Shown in pieces: positions 54,864-62,507 of a stretch of 64,000 nucleotides of DNA. Made by a program: the position numbers and the translations under genes. The stretch is from assembly GCA_013285425.1 (NCBI GenBank), contig CP053447.1:3106001-3170000 (forward strand), read 5' to 3'. Positions within the stretch are counted from its first letter, which is position 1. The number at the start of each line of letters is the position of its first letter. The stretch comes from Ignavibacteriota bacterium. Its GTDB lineage: Bacteria; Bacteroidota; Ignavibacteria; Ignavibacteriales; Ignavibacteriaceae. Below the pieces are notes generated by a model. It had not been told where the DNA came from. It saw only the letters and a program-made list of their open reading frames with translations, and searched no databases.

Positions 54864-56126
54864 GTGAGTATAAAAAACAAACTTAAAGAACTTAAGTCAG
54901 GATTCCAGCCATCCTTCTGGGTTGCAAACGGAATGGAGTTGTTTGAACGATTGGCTTATTATGGTCAGCAGATTGTTTTTATGATTTATATGCGTAATAA
55001 GCTTGGCTTTAGTGAATCTGAAGCAGGGCAGCTTTCGGGAATATTCGGCGGATTGATTTATCTGCTTCCAATACTCGGCGGAACACTTGCTGATAAATGG
55101 GGATTCAGACGAGCATTTAGTGTTGCATTTTCTATTCTTGCATTAGGCTACTTTTTGATTGGCTCTGTTGGAATGAGTGCGTTTTCGGGAATTTATGATG
55201 GAATGGATTTGTATTGGCTGATGATGGCATTTTTAGTATTTACAGCTTTCGGCGGTTCTTTTATTAAACCTGCCGTTCTCGGAACCGTAGCTGTTTCCAC
55301 TACCTCCGAAACAAAATCACTTGGCTTTGCCATCTATTACTGGCTTGTTAACGTAGGTGCGGTTATCGGTCCTACTTTAGCTTTTTTTGTCAGAAACAGT
55401 TTCGGCAATGAATTCGTTTATGTTGTTTCGGCATTAAGCTGTTTGGCAATGCTTATTGTAAATATATTTTTATACAAAGAGGTAAAAGGAACAGCTCCCG
55501 AAGTTGTGGAATCACTTTGGAAAAAGATCGCTAACCTGTTTGTTGTTCTTACAAATATCAGGTTTATGATTTTTCTTTTGATCTATTCTTTGTATTGGAT
55601 AATCTTCTGGCAGGAATTTATAATTATACCATATTATATAACAGATTTTATAAGTGCTGATGCTCCTTATGAAATAGTTCAATCATGGTCTGCGGGCGGT
55701 GCAATTATTCTTCTTCAGATTCCGATTAATCGTTTAACTAAAAATATTCCTACCAGAAAAGCTATACTCATAGGCTTTGCACTTTCAAGTTTAATCTGGA
55801 TTATAATCGGATTATATCCAAGCATTCCAACAATTGCGGCAGGAATAGTTGCTTTTGCAATCGGTGAAATGACACAGGCTCCAAGATACTATGAATATAT
55901 TTCTGAAATCGCACCCCCAGGTCAACAGGGATTATTTCAAGGATATGCTTTTCTTCCGATAGCAATTGCAAGATTTGTTGGTGATCCGCTCGGCGGATGG
56001 CTGTATCAATCATCAAAAGCTTCGGGTAAACCAGAATTAGTCTGGTTTGCCTTAATCGGAATAGGAGTTCTTGCAACAATTTTAATGTGGCTCTATAATA
56101 AATTTTTAGCCATAAAAGAAGCTTAA
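54864..56126 (+). CDS. MFS transporter, peptide/POT-like
   Basis: 420 aa from a GTG start; 11-12 transmembrane helices. The opening FWVANGMELFERLAYYGQQI contains the E-x-x-E-R/F-like motif of proton-dependent oligopeptide transporters (here ELFERLAYYG). GGTLADKWGFRRAF is the MFS loop 2-3 motif. It probably takes up di- or tripeptides with protons. Stand-alone gene. Confidence 0.8.
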   Translation: MSIKNKLKELKSGFQPSFWVANGMELFERLAYYGQQIVFMIYMRNKLGFSESEAGQLSGIFGGLIYLLPILGGTLADKWGFRRAFSVAFSILALGYFLIGSVGMSAFSGIYDGMDLYWLMMAFLVFTAFGGSFIKPAVLGTVAVSTTSETKSLGFAIYYWLVNVGAVIGPTLAFFVRNSFGNEFVYVVSALSCLAMLIVNIFLYKEVKGTAPEVVESLWKKIANLFVVLTNIRFMIFLLIYSLYWIIFWQEFIIIPYYITDFISADAPYEIVQSWSAGGAIILLQIPINRLTKNIPTRKAILIGFALSSLIWIIIGLYPSIPTIAAGIVAFAIGEMTQAPRYYEYISEIAPPGQQGLFQGYAFLPIAIARFVGDPLGGWLYQSSKASGKPELVWFALIGIGVLATILMWLYNKFLAIKEA

Positions 56127-56325
56127 TACTTCTCTTTATCTGATAGTGTGTTGTTTATTTTAACATCTTTGATCTTGTCGGTCTGTTAGTTTGATAATTT
56201 GAGTCTTGCTTATACCTTGAAAAGATAAGAATTAAACTCCGCAGCAAACATTAAACAAACATCACATCATACACGGAATCTTTTTAATAAATTTCAAATC
56301 ATATTAATTTTTAATTTTAAGATTT

Positions 56326-56715
56326 ATGACAGCAGGACAGATATTTCTTTATGCATTTATTGCACTTATCATCTTTTACATCGGTAAAAAAATTTACCTG
56401 ATTAAATCAATTAAACAATATTCGCCGGCTGATGCTTATGCAAAGGTAAAGAAGGAGCGTAATGTTGTTTTTCTTGATGTAAGAACAGAAAGAGAGAGAA
56501 AACAGAGCTTAATTAAAGGCTCTTATCATATACCTATTACGGATTTAAAAGAAAAAGAACAGGAATTAAAAAAGTTTAAGGATGCAGAAATAATCTGTTA
56601 CTGTCAAACCGGAAACCGAAGTCTTAATGCTGCATCTAAACTGAGGAAAATGGGATTTAATGCTACAAATTTAAGCGGAGGAATGGTTCGTTGGAACGCA
56701 ACAGGATTAAAATAA
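56326..56715 (+). CDS. Membrane-anchored rhodanese-like sulfurtransferase
   Basis: 129 aa. Residues 3-20 are one transmembrane helix; the rest is a rhodanese domain with DVRTERERKQ, the catalytic loop CYCQTGNRS (Cys93) and LSGGMVRWNA. Moves sulfane sulfur between thiols. First gene of a cluster with DUF6132, DUF302 and thioredoxin. Confidence 0.88.
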   Translation: MTAGQIFLYAFIALIIFYIGKKIYLIKSIKQYSPADAYAKVKKERNVVFLDVRTERERKQSLIKGSYHIPITDLKEKEQELKKFKDAEIICYCQTGNRSLNAASKLRKMGFNATNLSGGMVRWNATGLK

Positions 56716-56921
56716 TATGGAAATGGACAAAGCGTGTTTTCCCGGTTTTAGCCGGAGCTTCTGCGGGATATGCTTATTATTATTATATAGGCTGCAGCGG
56801 CAGTTGTCCGATTTCCGGGAATCCATATATCAGCACAATATATGGCGCATCAGCAGGTTTTTTGCTGATAGACTGGAAACAGATTTTTAATAAAAATAAA
56901 AAACAAGAAGCAGAGGAATAA
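56691..56921 (+). CDS. DUF6132 family membrane protein
   Basis: 76 aa from a TTG start behind a GGAGG SD, overlapping the rhodanese gene by 25 bases in another frame. Two short membrane segments surround GCSGSCPISGNPYISTIYGA, the DUF6132 signature with two conserved cysteines. Function unknown; its partners here suggest handling of sulfur or thiols at the membrane. Confidence 0.78.
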   Translation: MERNRIKIIWKWTKRVFPVLAGASAGYAYYYYIGCSGSCPISGNPYISTIYGASAGFLLIDWKQIFNKNKKQEAEE

Positions 56922-56925
56922 AATA

Positions 56926-57309
56926 ATGCAATACGGTTTTTCTAAAACAACAGAGTATAAATTTGATCAGGCAATTGATAAAGTAACCGAAGAGTTGAAA
57001 AAGGAAGGGTTTGGAGTTTTAACAACTATTAATGTTAAAGATACATTAAAGAAAAAGATAGATGTTGATTTCAAGAACTACACTATTCTTGGTGCCTGCA
57101 ATCCGCCTTTTGCACATCAGGTGCTGCAAGCCGAAGAAGAGATTGGTTTGCTTTTACCCTGCAACGTAATAGTTTATGAAAAGGATGATAAAACAGTTGT
57201 TTCGGTTTTTGATCCGATGACTATGACAGCAGTAATTGATAATCCAAAAATAAAAACTGTGGCAGAAGAAGTTAAGAAAAAATTAGAACGGGTTCTTAAG
57301 GCGGTATAA
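56926..57309 (+). CDS. DUF302 family protein
   Basis: 127 aa. The signature YTILGACNPPFAHQVLQAEE with a conserved Cys, then IGLLLPCNVIVYE, identifies the DUF302 fold. Cytosolic. It often occurs with rhodaneses and sulfur-oxidation or redox genes. It starts 4 bp after the DUF6132 gene. Confidence 0.88.
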   Translation: MQYGFSKTTEYKFDQAIDKVTEELKKEGFGVLTTINVKDTLKKKIDVDFKNYTILGACNPPFAHQVLQAEEEIGLLLPCNVIVYEKDDKTVVSVFDPMTMTAVIDNPKIKTVAEEVKKKLERVLKAV

Positions 57310-57366
57310 TCAAATACGTTTTTATAATTGATAATAAATAATAGAACAAAGTAGAAAGGCAAATAA

Positions 57367-57729
57367 ATGACTGAGTCGTTAACTAAAGAAACTTTTTTAA
57401 CAAAAGTTTTTGATTATGAAAAAAATCAGGATTGGAAATATAACGGAGAGCTTCCTGCAATAATAGATTTCTGGGCACCCTGGTGCGGTCCATGCAGGAT
57501 GGTTGGTCCCGTACTCGAAGAGCTTTCTGAAGAATATAAAGGTAAGATAAATGTGTATAAGGTTAATACCGATGAAGAACAGGAATTAGGCGCTGTATTC
57601 GGAATCAGAAGTATTCCATCTATACTATTTGTGCCTGTAGTTGGACAGCCAAAGATGGCTGTTGGAGCTCTTCCAAAAGAATCCTTAAAACAAGCAATTG
57701 AAAATGAATTGCTGATTAAAGCATCATAA
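57367..57729 (+). CDS. trxA: Thioredoxin
   Basis: 120 aa. Active site FWAPWCGPCRM (WCGPC at residues 39-43), cis-Pro in IRSIPSILFVP. N-terminal extension of about 15 residues relative to E. coli TrxA. It is the last gene of the rhodanese cluster, 57 bp downstream, and ends at a strong terminator. It probably reduces the persulfide or disulfide products of its neighbours. Confidence 0.92.
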   Translation: MTESLTKETFLTKVFDYEKNQDWKYNGELPAIIDFWAPWCGPCRMVGPVLEELSEEYKGKINVYKVNTDEEQELGAVFGIRSIPSILFVPVVGQPKMAVGALPKESLKQAIENELLIKAS

Positions 57730-57753
57730 TTTTTCATGATACTCAAAAAAAAT

Positions 57754-57783
57754 AAAACGCATCCTTCCTATCGGATGCGTTTT
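57754..57783 (+). terminator. Strong terminator after trxA
   Basis: 11-bp stem AAAACGCATCC/GGATGCGTTTT with an 8-nt loop and a run of T. Confidence 0.92.
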
Positions 57784-57990
57784 TTTTGACATACCAATCA
57801 TTTAAAAAATTTTTCAATCCTGTAAGTTCTTCTTACAATACGGTTCAATTTTACTAAGTATTGTAAGCTTAATTGGTATTTTGTTACTTAAACCATAATG
57901 ATTTATCGGTATAATATTTGATTTTTTTGCATATATTATTCAAAGAGCATTTAAATAACTTAGACAATTCATCTAAAGGAGAATCTATTT

Positions 57991-59145
57991 ATGAAAAAAA
58001 CTATTATACTATCTCTGTTTATCGCGGTTGTTTACATCGGATGTTCATCCGGTCCTGATTTTATACCAGATCAAAAGCAGGTTCAGTTTATAACCAACGG
58101 AATATGGCTTGGCGTTTTCCCTTGTGAAGATTGTGAAGAAATTGATTATCAGCTAAACTTAAAAGATGATTTTACATTTAAAGAAAGATCTGTTTACAAA
58201 GGAAAAGATGGGGATGCCTTGACTGATGAAGGAAGCTGGGCTTTTGAATCAGATTCAGTTATTGTGTTAAATGGATCAGATGAAGATAAGCTGTATTTAA
58301 TCGGATCCAAAAATCTGATCCGCCTTAATGAATACGGCGAGAGATTTGAAGCATCCGTAGAATCAAAATATATGCTTAAAAAAGATTTGAGTACTGTCAA
58401 AAAAATTGATGGGTCTGTTACTAACGATAAAGATCAGCCGATGAAAGAAAAGGTTGAATTGAATCCTGAATTCTATCAGAAAAAATTTGTTGATGGTGTT
58501 GATTTCTTCGGAAGAGGAAATGAACCGAACTGGACTATAGAGCTTGACCTTGAAAAGAACTTTGTTTTTTCAATGATGGATGGATGGACAGTTACAGCTC
58601 CATCTGTTGAAGGTATTAAAAACCAGGACCTTACTTTGTACAGATCAAAATCTGAATCAGGCGAGCTTATAATAACTGTAATAAGAGAAAACTGTCAGGA
58701 TAATATGTCCGGAGAAATTTTTCCTTATAAAGTAAGAGTAGAGGCAAAAAAATCTGCTGATGAAAAATTTCAAACTTTTGAAGGATGCGGAAAATTTCTT
58801 GCTGATTTACGTTTGTATGATATCTGGGTGATGGAAGAAATGACCGGCATAAACCTTAAAAAAGAGAAACTGCAAAAAGGTGCTCCGCAATTTGAATTTA
58901 TCTTATCTGATATGAGATTTAACGGACATGCTGGCTGTAATAGTTTTTCAGGAAGCATTACTGTTTCGGGTGATAAAATTACTTTTGGCTCATTGCTTGG
59001 AACACTTATGAGCTGTCAAAATATGAAGGTGGAAAAAGCAGTAGTAAGCGCATTAGATCAAAAGACAGTTACTTATTCAATTGATAAAATGAAACTGACG
59101 CTTGTAAGCGGGAAAACTAAAATGGTGTTTAAAAAAGTTGACTGA
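57991..59145 (+). CDS. NlpE-like / COG3650 / META-domain lipoprotein
   Basis: 384 aa. The lipobox is IGC (Cys18). Residues about 35-130 resemble the NlpE N-terminal domain (GVFPCEDCEEIDYQLNL, with CxxC). Residues about 170-265 are a COG3650-type domain (FFGRGNEPNWTIEL). The C-terminal 105 residues are a META/HslJ domain (FNGHAGCNSFSGSI, then MSCQNMKVE). All three are envelope or stress-related modules; together they suggest a sensor or heat/oxidation-protective lipoprotein. Confidence 0.85.
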   Translation: MKKTIILSLFIAVVYIGCSSGPDFIPDQKQVQFITNGIWLGVFPCEDCEEIDYQLNLKDDFTFKERSVYKGKDGDALTDEGSWAFESDSVIVLNGSDEDKLYLIGSKNLIRLNEYGERFEASVESKYMLKKDLSTVKKIDGSVTNDKDQPMKEKVELNPEFYQKKFVDGVDFFGRGNEPNWTIELDLEKNFVFSMMDGWTVTAPSVEGIKNQDLTLYRSKSESGELIITVIRENCQDNMSGEIFPYKVRVEAKKSADEKFQTFEGCGKFLADLRLYDIWVMEEMTGINLKKEKLQKGAPQFEFILSDMRFNGHAGCNSFSGSITVSGDKITFGSLLGTLMSCQNMKVEKAVVSALDQKTVTYSIDKMKLTLVSGKTKMVFKKVD

Positions 59146-59171
59146 TAAATAAAAAAGACCGGTTAATAATT

Positions 59172-59410
59172 TTAAGGGATGCAGATGCATCCCTTTTTTT
59201 GCACCTGAAAACACTGCACTGCCTTTGGTAATTTATCGCTATTGTAATTCTTTGCTCTCATTTGATGGAAAAAAGCTTTCCCGTTTGGATATATATAAAT
59301 CAAAAAAAATCTTTTACTGATTTGTTCTTTTTATACAAATCGGCAACAAGGTTAATGAGTTTTTTCTTATCAGGTTTTTCCAGTTCTTTTCTGATGTCCG
59401 TTAATCCCAT
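59172..59410 (-). pseudogene. DUF6155-like small protein gene, frameshifted
   Basis: The intact start reads GLTDIRKELEKPDKKKLINL, then VADLYKKNKSVKDFF and stops at 59300-59302. The A8/T8 run at 59302-59309 has lost or gained one base: the next frame reads LIYIYPNGKAFFHQMRAKNY and ends near 59172. The pattern matches DUF6155 proteins (about 80 aa or more). It converges on the META lipoprotein gene. Confidence 0.5.
59174..59195 (+). terminator. Terminator of the META lipoprotein gene
   Basis: 9-bp stem AAGGGATGC/GCATCCCTT with a 4-nt loop and a T7 tract on plus. Confidence 0.9.
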
Positions 59411-59597
59411 ATTTCTTTGTTACTAAGTTAGTACTGTAATTTTATAAAACGGTTTGGGGCTTGACGAAGGCGGGGATTTACAGCACAAAGTTCAATCGAA
59501 GATCCGCCGCGGCGGATGAACCTTGCACAAATGTCCAATCGAAGTCGTTCACCCTCGCTTTTGGCAATACCTTGTTAGCGGTATGTGCTTTTCTGTG
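59411..59597. other. Non-coding stretch with integron-site-like repeat
   Basis: On the minus strand it opens ACCGCTAACAAGGTATTGCC directly after the stop of the nuclease-like gene, like the R''-L'' half of an attC. Further in it has the palindrome CCGCCGCGGCGG at 59503-59514, which also occurs in attC-like sites B and C. The far half is not recognisable, so this is at best a decayed site. Confidence 0.35.
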
Positions 59598-60293
59598 TCA
59601 ATTTGTTATTGTTTGTTTTAATGTCGCAAATTGTGTTTTTACAAAAGTTTCTATATCTGTCTGTTCTGATTCCCAAACACTTGAACTTACTCTGAAACGA
59701 ATATTTTGATCTTCAATATTTACGGAAATTCCATCTTGTCCGTGAGTTAAACCGTCTTTTTTAATTTCAACTTCATTGAAGTCGTTATACACCTTGTCAA
59801 TTTTATGTCCAATGTTATTTATTACTTTGGCATTTGTCTTAAGATATTCGATGTCTGGCTCTGTTCCGTCTAAGGGCACAACAATTAAAGCGTAATTGTC
59901 CTTTTGTAGAGTTGCTGTCTTCGCTTGTAACGGTGTCATTGCCGCGTGTTCTTTACCAGTCGCTTTTAACTCAACCAACCAATTATTTATTTTAAATCCT
60001 TCTCGTTGATTTGCGCTGTTCACTAGGTCAGAAGATTCATCTGTCAAAATATAATCGCTTCCAAATGGTTCTCTGGCTATATTGACCGTTATACCTGCCT
60101 CTTTGAGTTTTTCAATATATTCTTTGAACAAAGTTTCAATAAGTTTTCCCATTTTTTGATTGCGATTAATAAGTTTTCTTTCGTTTATTTTCTTTTCGTA
60201 TTCATTTCTAATGTTTGGGTCATTAAAAATTTCTTGAACAAGTTCAGGGTCAATTTCGCTCGTAATCATATTTGTAATGGCTTTATCCTGCAT
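59598..60293 (-). CDS. PD-(D/E)XK nuclease-like protein (DUF3883-like fold)
   Basis: 231 aa. Helical N-terminus, then NQKMGKLIETLFKEYIEKL, FGSDYIL with Asp80, and the catalytic strand WLVELKAT with Glu108-x-Lys110, the pattern of DUF3883/restriction-like domains often found at the end of large ATPases. Here the domain stands almost alone. The last part (WESEQTDIETFVKTQFATLK) is unrecognised. Overlaps the upstream gene by 11 bases. Confidence 0.65.
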   Translation of the reverse strand: MQDKAITNMITSEIDPELVQEIFNDPNIRNEYEKKINERKLINRNQKMGKLIETLFKEYIEKLKEAGITVNIAREPFGSDYILTDESSDLVNSANQREGFKINNWLVELKATGKEHAAMTPLQAKTATLQKDNYALIVVPLDGTEPDIEYLKTNAKVINNIGHKIDKVYNDFNEVEIKKDGLTHGQDGISVNIEDQNIRFRVSSSVWESEQTDIETFVKTQFATLKQTITN

Positions 60294-60834
60294 TTTCGTA
60301 TGCCTTTTTTATCCACTCGATAACTTCTTTGTCAATGTTCGTTATGTCGGTCAGATTGATTTTGTGAGTACACATTGAATTTGGTTTTTCTGGTTCTAAT
60401 TTTCCTTTTGGTTCTTGTCCTTTCAAATTTATTCCTATTTCAAATCGTGTTTTTGTCGCAGGGTTTAATGTGGCGAATTGCTTCTTTCTCCTCAAACTTA
60501 CATAAGCGTTTTTAGGTGCAATTTCAATGTCGTTTCCGAATGATTGAATTTCAGAAATGAGTTTATCGTAAAATGGTTTTAAATGTTCTTTGCCTTTGTA
60601 TTGTTTGGTTATCAAGTCGTCTTGATTGTCAGCCGGACCTGCATCGCTTTCGTTTGCTTTATGTGCAACAAGGTTGGCAAATCCGTGAGTAAATTCGTGT
60701 TGTTCTTTTAGAAACTTTATAATTTCTCCGTGTTTTGCAAAATTTTGTTTTTTCACAATGTCAATCCATTGTTCCAATGTTTTTCCCGTGTTCTTGCGCA
60801 GGTTTTCAATCATCGTTTGTGTTGCTTTGTCCAT
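60283..60834 (-). CDS. DUF4287 / DUF5655 protein
   Basis: 183 aa. Residues 1-65 match DUF4287 (TMIENLRKNTGKTLEQWIDI, then HGEIIKFLKEQHEFTHGFAN). The remainder matches DUF5655 (FYDKLISEIQSFGNDIEIAP, then KKQFATLNPATKTRFEIGI). Function unknown; cytosolic. Co-transcribed with the nuclease-like gene, with overlapping ends. Confidence 0.8.
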   Translation of the reverse strand: MDKATQTMIENLRKNTGKTLEQWIDIVKKQNFAKHGEIIKFLKEQHEFTHGFANLVAHKANESDAGPADNQDDLITKQYKGKEHLKPFYDKLISEIQSFGNDIEIAPKNAYVSLRRKKQFATLNPATKTRFEIGINLKGQEPKGKLEPEKPNSMCTHKINLTDITNIDKEVIEWIKKAYENAG

Positions 60835-60840
60835 AACTTT

Positions 60841-61314
60841 TTAAGGTTTTAATTTCCAAATTTTGTCCGAATAAGGAAGATACTCGGGAAGTGCAGCCGA
60901 ACCATACCAAAGGAAGATTTCATAATCCAATAGTCCGTTTTTTATAGCAGGGTCAGTTTGTAAAAGATTTTTGGCTTCTTCAATATTGTTGACATTGTTC
61001 AGAATAAAAATACCTCTGTAACTGTTTTCGTTTTTGCCGAAGGGTCCGGCTACTATTATAATGTTTTTATCCACCAACCGGCCGATGTTGTCCAGGTGTC
61101 CTCTAAAAGTTTCACTTATAAATTCTTTATCGGTAGTTGTGTTTGTCCCTGATTTTAGAATAACCAAAAAGTAGCTTTTCATTCCGTAGTCATCCGCTCC
61201 CAGTTTATCTGCTAATGTTTTGTCAAAATTAGGATTTGTATTGATTGTGTCTTTTGCTTTTCCAAAAGTAAAGGTTACTGACAATAGTAGTATGACTATA
61301 AAAATGTTTTTCAT
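60841..61314 (-). CDS. Exported YciI-like protein
   Basis: 157 aa from the ATG at 61314; the longer frame adds 14 residues. A signal peptide ends FTFG. The fold is YciI/ferredoxin-like: YFLVILKSGTNT, then HLDNIGRLVDKNIIIVAGPF and EEAKNLLQTDPAIKNGLLDY. YciI-type enzymes are small hydrolases or dehydratases; this one is periplasmic. It ends 6 bp before the DUF4287 gene. Confidence 0.75.
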   Translation of the reverse strand: MKNIFIVILLLSVTFTFGKAKDTINTNPNFDKTLADKLGADDYGMKSYFLVILKSGTNTTTDKEFISETFRGHLDNIGRLVDKNIIIVAGPFGKNENSYRGIFILNNVNNIEEAKNLLQTDPAIKNGLLDYEIFLWYGSAALPEYLPYSDKIWKLKP

Positions 61315-61371
61315 TTCGAATTTTTTATTGGTATGGTTTCGTTTTGCATTACACACAACCTATTATTTCCT

Positions 61372-61432
61372 GCAATAATAAAAATTATAATTTTAATAAG
61401 AAAATTTTGTGCAGGAAAACAATGCTTCTTTA
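61372..61432. repeat. Long direct repeat, left copy
   Basis: 61 bp, identical to 63671-63731, beginning GCAATAATAAAAATTATAAT and ending AATGCTTCTTTA; similarity extends 10 bp to the left with two changes. It marks the left edge of the segment carrying the toxin-antitoxin pair and the NucS-like gene. Confidence 0.85.
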
Positions 61433-61659
61433 CATCCAAAATACAAAGCCTGTTTGTGGATTTATATAAGCCGCAGGCTAATCAGACTTCAAATGAAAAT
61501 CTCTCCAGCAAATTACAGAAGAGAGATGAGGATCGGTGAATTGAGTGATAGCTTCTTAAAGCTATACGCAGATGAGGATATTATTTACAAAAGATTCAAT
61601 CGAAGCTGCTTACCTGTACTCTTGTCAATTTGTTTTGTTGTGTGTTCGTTTTTTTATTC

Positions 61660-61938
61660 TTAAATCGGACTTATTCTTATTTGCCCACCAACAGCTTTTA
61701 ATACTTTCATAATGGTTGAAAATTGGGGTTTCGCTCCGTCAGATAATGCTTTGTATAAACTTGTTCTGCTCATTCCGGTTTCTTCAGCAATTTTAGTCAT
61801 ACCGATAGCCTTTGCAATATGCCCGATTGCAACCACAATTTCAGTATCATCTCCTTCTTCCAAAACTGCATTTAGGTATTCAGCAATCATTTCGCTGCTG
61901 TCTAAATAATCTGCTATATCAAATTTTGATGTTTCCAT
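61660..61938 (-). CDS. Antitoxin, HigA-like XRE protein
   Basis: 92 aa. A helix-turn-helix of the addiction-module antidote family: IAKAIGMTKIAEETGMSRTS, then LYKALSDGAKPQFSTIMKVL. Binds the operon promoter and neutralises the adjacent toxin. It lies 3 bp after the toxin gene, the toxin-first order of HigBA-type systems. Confidence 0.88.
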   Translation of the reverse strand: METSKFDIADYLDSSEMIAEYLNAVLEEGDDTEIVVAIGHIAKAIGMTKIAEETGMSRTSLYKALSDGAKPQFSTIMKVLKAVGGQIRISPI

Positions 61939-61941
61939 TTT

Positions 61942-62241
61942 TTACTTTTTTAGTTTCTCCCAAATTTCTTTTGCTCTTTCAATGTCTTTTTGCTGCGTTG
62001 ATTTGTCTCCACCAATTAGCAGGAGAACTATCTTTCCTTCGGTTTTTTTGAAATAGACCCTATAGCCTTTTGCATAGTTAATTTTCAGTTCACTAATTCC
62101 TTTTCCTATTGGCTTACAATCTCCGAAGTATTCCTCTGTTTCTAATTTTTGAAGTCTTAATAAAATTTTTGCTTTTGCTCTCAAGTCATTAAGTTTACTA
62201 AACCATTTGTCAAACTCTGTCGTCTTTTCTATAAAGTACAT
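61942..62241 (-). CDS. Toxin, RelE/HigB-like (Gp49-type)
   Basis: 99 aa. RelE fold: TEFDKWFSKLNDLRAKAKIL, ISELKINYAKGYRVYFKK, then IVLLLIGGDKSTQQKDIERA, the Gp49/HigB-type addiction-module killer pattern. It should cleave mRNA at the ribosome. Paired with the downstream antitoxin. Confidence 0.88.
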   Translation of the reverse strand: MYFIEKTTEFDKWFSKLNDLRAKAKILLRLQKLETEEYFGDCKPIGKGISELKINYAKGYRVYFKKTEGKIVLLLIGGDKSTQQKDIERAKEIWEKLKK

Positions 62242-62507
62242 TTCCTAATCTGTATTCATTCGGATACAAAATTATAAAAAATAATCGGATATCGCAATCT
62301 TAATTTTGAAGATCCTGTTTCTATAAAATGGGTTCGGAGCTTAGCTTTCGTGCAGGGTTTAGAACGTTAAACAGTCAACCAGCGCTGTGAATTTGAATAG
62401 TTGCACAAAGCTCCAAGTTTGCACAGCTTGTCCACCCTTCGGCGGATCACCCCGCCTGATCTGCCATTGGCAGACAGGCGCAAAAACCCGTGTTACAAGC
62501 ATACTAT
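62242..62507. other. Non-coding stretch with palindromes
   Basis: Contains an imperfect palindrome CGCCTGATCTGCC/GGCAGACAGGCG at 62453-62480 and, at its right edge, GTGTTACAAGC next to the stop of the NucS-like gene. This resembles, weakly, the repeat at 59.5 kb and the attC-like sites. Confidence 0.35.

Noticed and set aside
61409..61663. 84-aa plus-strand open frame starting inside the direct repeat
   Set aside because: Begins in the AT-rich repeat and has no recognisable domain; the right copy of the repeat does not keep the frame.
59598..62507. A second integron array in the right-hand island
   Set aside because: The repeat at 59.5 kb and the one at 62.4 kb have CTAACAAG- or GTAACACGGG-like openings, but no matching inverse at the 5' side of the genes was found, so the cassette rule is not met.
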